Part shown: piece after piece, positions 60,209 to 64,000 of the stretch | Layout of the letters: the number at the start of each line of letters is the position of its first letter | Numbering within the stretch: position 1 is the stretch's first letter | The notes under the pieces: model-generated | Seen by the model: only the letters and a program-made list of their open reading frames with translations | What the model was told of the DNA's origin: nothing | Databases searched by the model: none | Made by a program: the position numbers and the translations under genes | Source: Planctomycetes bacterium syqfu | GTDB lineage: Bacteria; Planctomycetota; Phycisphaerae; Phycisphaerales; Phycisphaeraceae | Direction of reading: 5' to 3' | Assembly (NCBI GenBank): GCA_020974905.1 | Contig: CP087563.1 | Coordinates: 4,588,001 to 4,652,000, forward strand | Length of the DNA stretch: 64,000 nt

Positions 60209-61024
60209 ATGACCATTGCACGCGTAACCACCCCTGATCAACTTCGTGACGCCTATCAGTCGGTGTTGGATCGAATTGCAAACGCCGCTGCCAAATCCGG
60301 GCGCCGTCCTGAGGATGTCCTGCTGGTGGCTGTGACCAAATATGCTGCGCCTGACCAGATCCGCCAACTGGTGGATATGGGGCAGATGGACCTGGGCGAA
60401 AGCCGTGTTCAGCAGCTGGAAAAACGTGTCGCATCACTCAGCGAATTTCTCTCACGCAAACGCACACTCGGCTCGGCTTCGACCCGTGAAGACATCGACA
60501 TCACCAAGGCCGCGACCCACGTCCGCTGGCACATGATCGGTCACCTGCAACGCAACAAAGCCAAGCAGGTGATCAATCTCGTCGACCTGACGCACAGCGT
60601 GGACTCCCTGCGTCTTGCTGAGGAACTGCACAACATTGGTGCCAAGCGCGACAAGCCCATCGATATTCTCTTGCAGGTTAATGCCTCAGGCGAAACCACC
60701 AAGTCCGGCGTGGCAATCCCCGCGGTCATTCACCTGGCCGAACAAATCGACTCCATGCTCAACCTGCGTCTTCGCGGCCTGATGACCATGGCCCCCAAGA
60801 CCGACGACGAGGGCCTCATCCGTGCAACCTTCCAACGGACTTATGAAGTCTTCAAGGAAGTCCAGAAGTACGGCATTGCAGGCAAGTATTTCACCGCGTT
60901 GTCCATGGGCATGAGCGACGATTTTGAATTGGCCATCGAATGTGGTGCCAATGTCGTCCGCGTCGGCAGTGCACTTTTTGGTGATCCCGAACCGTCGGAA
61001 GCTGATGGTGACGAAGTCGAATAA
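60209..61024 (+). CDS. YggS/PLPBP-family pyridoxal-phosphate homeostasis protein
   Basis: 271 residues from ATG 60209; an in-frame TTG at 60173 is part of the promoter. A single-domain fold type III TIM barrel that binds PLP without catalysing a known reaction. It keeps PLP and amino-acid pools balanced. Seen: LLVAVTKYAAPDQIRQLVDMG (PLP lysine), HMIGHLQRNKAKQV, LLQVNASGETTKSGV, LRGLMTMAPKTDDE, LSMGMSDDFELAIECGANVVRVGSALFG. It carries a 20-residue insert (LSRKRTLGSASTREDID) before HVRWHMIGHLQ. Confidence 0.92.
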   Translation: MTIARVTTPDQLRDAYQSVLDRIANAAAKSGRRPEDVLLVAVTKYAAPDQIRQLVDMGQMDLGESRVQQLEKRVASLSEFLSRKRTLGSASTREDIDITKAATHVRWHMIGHLQRNKAKQVINLVDLTHSVDSLRLAEELHNIGAKRDKPIDILLQVNASGETTKSGVAIPAVIHLAEQIDSMLNLRLRGLMTMAPKTDDEGLIRATFQRTYEVFKEVQKYGIAGKYFTALSMGMSDDFELAIECGANVVRVGSALFGDPEPSEADGDEVE

Positions 61025-61077
61025 ATCACGTCGATCGTTGACGTGTCTTGCATATCCAATCTAATGGGGGTTCACTG

Positions 61078-61485
61078 ATGCCAAAACGTCACGCTGTTTG
61101 CCCGTGTTGTTATGCGCCGGTTCACTGTCAGATTCGCTGGTCGAGCAAGAACAAAGATGACTACACTTGTAAACACTGCCAGGCTGAACTCAAACGCGTC
61201 TCCACGGATAAGCAGCCATGGACGTCGGTAATCATGATCGTGATGTTTGCCCCGTCAGTGATATTGGGGATGTTTATCCCCAGGCTCATCAGTTCGGGTT
61301 ATTGGTGGGCGATTTTCCCGCTGTTTGTTTTGAGTGTTGTCCTGATGCTGGTGTTTAACCTGATCCAGTTCCCATACACCAATGCGTTTGTCAAAGTCGT
61401 CAAAGCACCGCCAGCAGATCCGAACGCAACACATCCGCCAACCTGCCCCAGTGATTTTCTCACCGGCACATCACAACAGCCGTGA
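61078..61485 (+). CDS. Small zinc-ribbon membrane protein
   Basis: 135 residues from ATG 61078 (TGGGGGTTC upstream). CPCCYAPVHC...CKHCQ forms an N-terminal zinc ribbon, followed by two membrane helices (VIMIVMFAPSVILGMFI and WAIFPLFVLSVVLMLVFNLI) and a proline-rich tail. Similar in design to the two larger proteins at 940-2495 but with one ribbon. Function unknown. Confidence 0.7.
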   Translation: MPKRHAVCPCCYAPVHCQIRWSSKNKDDYTCKHCQAELKRVSTDKQPWTSVIMIVMFAPSVILGMFIPRLISSGYWWAIFPLFVLSVVLMLVFNLIQFPYTNAFVKVVKAPPADPNATHPPTCPSDFLTGTSQQP

Positions 61486-61546
61486 TGGCTTGATCGCGCT
61501 ACTTTTTCGAAAAGTGTTTTAAAGCATGTATCAACTTGCACTGATG

Positions 61547-61735
61547 AATATTGGCTTTTTCGAACTGCTGATCGTAGCAGCGCTCGGTTTATTTTTCGTC
61601 TGGCCCTGCTGGCGGATCACCGCCAAGGCCGGTCTACCCGGGGCATTGTCATTGATCGTCTTTCTGCCCGGCGGGTTTCTGATCCTGCTGTTTGTCTGGG
61701 CATTCAAGGATTGGCCAGGGCAGGGCAAAGCTTGA
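61547..61735 (+). CDS. Small two-helix membrane protein
   Basis: 62 residues from ATG 61547, chosen because NIGFFELLIVAALGLFFVW resembles the start of TatA-like and related small membrane proteins; ATG 61526 adds seven residues. A second helix PGALSLIVFLPGGFLILLFV is followed by FKDWPGQGKA. It lacks the amphipathic helix and the conserved features of TatA after the first helix, so it is not assigned to that family. Confidence 0.55.
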   Translation, partial: NIGFFELLIVAALGLFFVWPCWRITAKAGLPGALSLIVFLPGGFLILLFVWAFKDWPGQGKA

Positions 61736-61892
61736 ACGTGATCGGAAGATAACAATTGCGAAGTTCCGCTTCGACCTGATCGACACGATCCGGCTCGCTG
61801 TCGTGCACGCGGTAACATTCTGCAACAAGCGAGTCTGGCTGTATCAGCCCGGTCAGGTCGTAGACCTGTTTCAACGACGTTGTCATATTCAT
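61704..61892 (-). CDS. Possible small protein antisense to the gap before mutM
   Basis: 62 residues from ATG 61892: TTSLKQVYDLTGLIQPDSLV, then ECYRVHDSEPDRVDQ and CYLPITFKLCPALANP. The composition looks protein-like, but there is no clear binding site and the last 32 bp overlap the convergent gene. Low confidence. Confidence 0.25.
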   Translation of the reverse strand: MNMTTSLKQVYDLTGLIQPDSLVAECYRVHDSEPDRVDQVEAELRNCYLPITFKLCPALANP

Positions 61893-61910
61893 TGAGCTAC
61901 AATTTGTTGC

Positions 61911-62723
61911 ATGCCCGAATTGCCTGAAGTTGAGAATGTCCGTCTGACGCTCCTGCCGCTCGTCCAGGGGCAACTTGTGCGCAAGGTGGTCATCACCCGT
62001 CCGGACATCGTGACCGGCTTAGCAACGCCGCTGAGCCTGCTGCAGGGCAAGGTGATTGGCGATGTCATCCGACATGGCAAACAGCTGGCGATCATTGCCG
62101 ATGATCCAAGCCAAACCACCATCAACGTCCACCTGGGCATGACCGGTCGATTGATGGGCATAAACCGTCCGTTTCCCAAGCACTGTCACATCCGTTGGCA
62201 GCTTGCCAATACTGATACGCTTGGTTTTATCGACCCCAGGCGGTTTGGCGGATTGTGGACATTTGGTGCACTGGCGGACCTCCAAGCCCAACGCTGGTCC
62301 AAACTCGGGCCCGATGCGCTGCGAATCACACCGGATCAACTCGCCAAAGGCCTGGCGAAAACCAAACGCTGTCTGAAAGCTGCCTTGCTGGATCAGAACC
62401 TTGTGGCAGGGCTGGGCAACATCTACGTGGATGAACTCTGCTTTAACGCCAGGATCCGGCCCGATAGAATCGCTTGTGCATTGACGGTGGATGACTGCAG
62501 ACTGCTCGTGCGTGAAATGCGTAAGCTGCTCAAAACGGCCATCAAACGTGGGGGATCGACCTTGCGAGACTACGTGATGGTCAACGGCCAATCCGGGAAG
62601 TTCCAGAATCTCCACAAGGTGTATGGACGAGCTGGGGAGAACTGCGTCAGATGCAAAGCACCACTGCATGGCCAACTCCTGGCAGGACGCACCACGGTGT
62701 TCTGCCCTCATTGTCAGCAATAA
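61911..62723 (+). CDS. mutM: Formamidopyrimidine-DNA glycosylase
   Basis: 270 residues. The catalytic N-terminus PELPEVENVR (P1 nucleophile and E2 after Met removal) is perfect. HLGMTGRLMGI, FIDPRRFGGLW, the LLDQNLVAGLGNIYVDELCF helix-two-turn-helix and the C-terminal zinc finger (CVRCKAPLHG...FCPHCQQ) complete the family pattern. It removes 8-oxoguanine and formamidopyrimidines and cleaves the abasic site. TACAAT lies 7 nt before the ATG and there is no Shine-Dalgarno, so the mRNA may be leaderless. Followed by a 700-bp gene-free region. Confidence 0.95.
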   Translation: MPELPEVENVRLTLLPLVQGQLVRKVVITRPDIVTGLATPLSLLQGKVIGDVIRHGKQLAIIADDPSQTTINVHLGMTGRLMGINRPFPKHCHIRWQLANTDTLGFIDPRRFGGLWTFGALADLQAQRWSKLGPDALRITPDQLAKGLAKTKRCLKAALLDQNLVAGLGNIYVDELCFNARIRPDRIACALTVDDCRLLVREMRKLLKTAIKRGGSTLRDYVMVNGQSGKFQNLHKVYGRAGENCVRCKAPLHGQLLAGRTTVFCPHCQQ

Positions 62724-62744
62724 TTTTTCACGGCTGACGCACGA

Positions 62745-63050
62745 TATCCACAAGGTCCCGAGCTTGAATTTTGCCGCTGGGTATAAGACTAAGAGTATAT
62801 ATATAAATATAACTTCGTCTTAGTCATAAGCCCTGTCGATTTGAGTATAACTCCCGGAAGTTGTCTTTGGAGTATGTTCACACAAGAAGTTAAAGCAATG
62901 AACAGCGTGTGGATAAGCAGTCATTTAGGTTGTTACTTGTGTTGCGCGCATTGTCGACAACTCGGGTGATCAATCAGTTATTCGGACATTGTCGATTTGT
63001 CGCCAAAGTTGGCTACAACACATCGACAGCTAAACGCCAGATTATCCACA
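62745..63050. other. Candidate replication-origin-like region (DnaA boxes and AT-rich hairpin)
   Basis: Within the gene-free stretch after mutM there are two perfect DnaA boxes, TGTGGATAA (62908-62916) and TTATCCACA (63042-63050), in opposite orientation. A one-mismatch box ATATCCACA lies at 62745-62753, and an AT-rich hairpin at 62787-62825 (GACTAAGA..TCTTAGTC around TATATATATAAATATAA) could unwind easily. The features match a small oriC. Against this, dnaA lies 27 kb away and the flanking genes converge on the region rather than diverge. Confidence 0.4.
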
Positions 63051-63158
63051 GCTAATCCGCAGAATGCGCGCCAGGCAAATCGTCGAAAAATCATTCAAGT
63101 TTAAAGCTCTGTTGTTCATTACTTCGACCGACTCACGAAAAAAATTCACGACTTTTTC

Positions 63159-63360
63159 AAACTGCTGCGCAGTTTCAGCATCACATCGTGATGCAGCTAT
63201 TGGGTGACATCGCTTAGAACTCACAAAAGCGATACAACTCTGAACTTCCACGCACGTTTAAACATCGTGTCTGATTGATTTGATCAATAGCATCATTACG
63301 ACATCAACAAAGTAACCTAATAGCTGCGTTGCGACGTCAACGCTGTATCGTGCAGCGATA
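63159..63360. repeat. AATAGCTGC/CAGC palindromic element, copy 4 (long spacer)
   Basis: ACTGCTGCGCAGTTTCAGCA, then TCACATCGTGATGCAGCTAT, TG at 63159-63202. AATAGCTGCGTTGCGACGTC, then AACGCTGTATCGTGCAGCGA at 63319-63358. The inverted halves are the same as in the other copies, but the spacer is about 115 bp. Confidence 0.65.
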
Positions 63361-63423
63361 AAATAATTACGATGAAGAACACACCGAGAACATGAAACGT
63401 TGATCACATTATTAACTCAACGA

Positions 63424-64000
63424 TCACGAAAAGTCATTGTGGCGATGTTGAATCTCGCGGATGGGGATGCGGATCATCTTGCGTTGGCCGCGTTGCTGCG
63501 GATTTGTAATCAGCTCAATGAGTTCTTCGACCGCACGCTGAGCCATGGCCGGGAAATCCTGCTTACACACAAAGCCTTCGGCCAGGGGTAAGGCGGGCCG
63601 GGCCAACCATCGAAGACACCAAAGCGGATGGTGTAATCCTTGAGCCACTGCGGATTGTCTCGGACGAGTTTCATCACTTCAAAGTGCGCGTTACTGACAA
63701 TGCCGACTTCCTTGACGCCTTCGGGAATCTGGACGTTGCCATCATCGACCACGAAATTCACGTCATTGGCTTTGCACCACTTAATCGCGCCCTGGAGTCG
63801 GGTGTGGGTCACTTCGTTGATGTCATCGACATGGATGACCAGAAAATCACAGCCAGCAGTGACGCAGCTTTCGCAAAGCTGTGCCATCCCTTTGGCATTC
63901 TGCGTGGTCACCGTCACCGTGGGCACATCAGGGATCGAGCGGTCCAGGAGCACCAGCGGAAAGCCCGACTCCACGAGTTGCTTAACCGACGTGTCACCGG
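63424..64000 (-). pseudogene. LacI-type sensor domain with a frameshift, cut by the window edge
   Basis: Minus strand from the right edge: VESGFPLVLLDRSIPDVPTV, AKGMAQLCESCVTAGCDFLV, VSNAHFEVMKLVRDN, DYTIRFGVFDGWPGP read as a type I periplasmic-binding-protein domain of a LacI/GntR-LacI regulator. Near 63595-63605 this frame degenerates (YPWPKALCVSRI). A neighbouring frame then continues the expected domain end: PLAEGFVCKQDFPAMAQRAV, EELIELITNPQQRGQR, stop at 63424. A single missing base explains it, either a real mutation or a sequencing error. The DNA-binding domain would lie outside the window. Confidence 0.65.

Overview
This looks like a chromosomal segment of a planctomycete, most likely of the class Phycisphaerae. 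The reasons are the many prepilin-like proteins with an [11 protein letters not shown] start, the zinc-ribbon membrane proteins, a CxAxR sulfatase, a GT3-type glycogen synthase, LacI and GntR-LacI regulators next to glycoside hydrolase and pseudopilin genes, and gaps full of palindromic repeats. No rRNA, tRNA, CRISPR array or integrated prophage was recognised.

Layout. 0-2.5 kb: the tail of an unknown gene, a REP-associated transposase between two copies of a palindromic element, and two paralogous zinc-ribbon membrane proteins. 2.6-11.2 kb: a phosphate-uptake operon (Pho box, pstS, hairpin, enlarged pstC and pstA, pstB, an unusual four-repeat lipoprotein, phoU). 11.3-20.7 kb: MATE transporter, nuclease-fold protein, bioB, cytoplasmic sulfatase, fused two-domain QueD-like protein, lipoprotein, aguB, YjfB-like motility protein and a SET-domain protein. 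20.9-26 kb: an agarase-like glycoside hydrolase, a pseudopilin and a LacI regulator. 26-31 kb: unknown genes, UDP-glucuronate decarboxylase, pseudouridine synthase and SpoU methyltransferase. 31-37.5 kb: glycogen synthase, TauE/SafE exporter, acetyltransferase, dnaA and a CPBP protease. 37.6-41.2 kb: a GntR-LacI regulator in an operon with three tandem pseudopilins. 41.7-44.6 kb: an RsbW-like kinase/PilZ/PilZ protein and an RsbU-like phosphatase. 44.7-49.5 kb: DUF423, unknown, cysK, alpha/beta hydrolase and a ParA ATPase. 49.6-54.5 kb: an FHA-GspE ATPase and four tandem pseudopilin-like genes. 54.8-59.1 kb: recO and a histidine kinase/GGDEF-EAL response regulator pair. 59.1-64 kb: a structured-RNA region, a YggS-like PLP protein, small membrane proteins, mutM, a gap with DnaA boxes and an AT-rich hairpin, and a frameshifted LacI-type sensor running off the edge.

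How genes work together. The pst-phoU genes form one phosphate-responsive unit. The histidine kinase and GGDEF/EAL regulator overlap by 4 bp and probably couple a signal to c-di-GMP; the PilZ/RsbW-RsbU pair looks like a partner-switching module that could read that c-di-GMP. Pseudopilins occur as one agarase-linked gene, a three-gene operon under its own sugar-type regulator, and a four-gene array behind a GspE ATPase.

Non-coding DNA. At least eight families of palindromic repeat sit in the gaps, several present in multiple copies. Several genes have a -10 hexamer only 6-8 nt before ATG and no Shine-Dalgarno sequence, which suggests leaderless mRNAs. The best candidates for undescribed biology are the FHA-GspE/pseudopilin array, the RNA region at 59.5-60.0 kb, and the repeat lipoprotein inside the pst operon.
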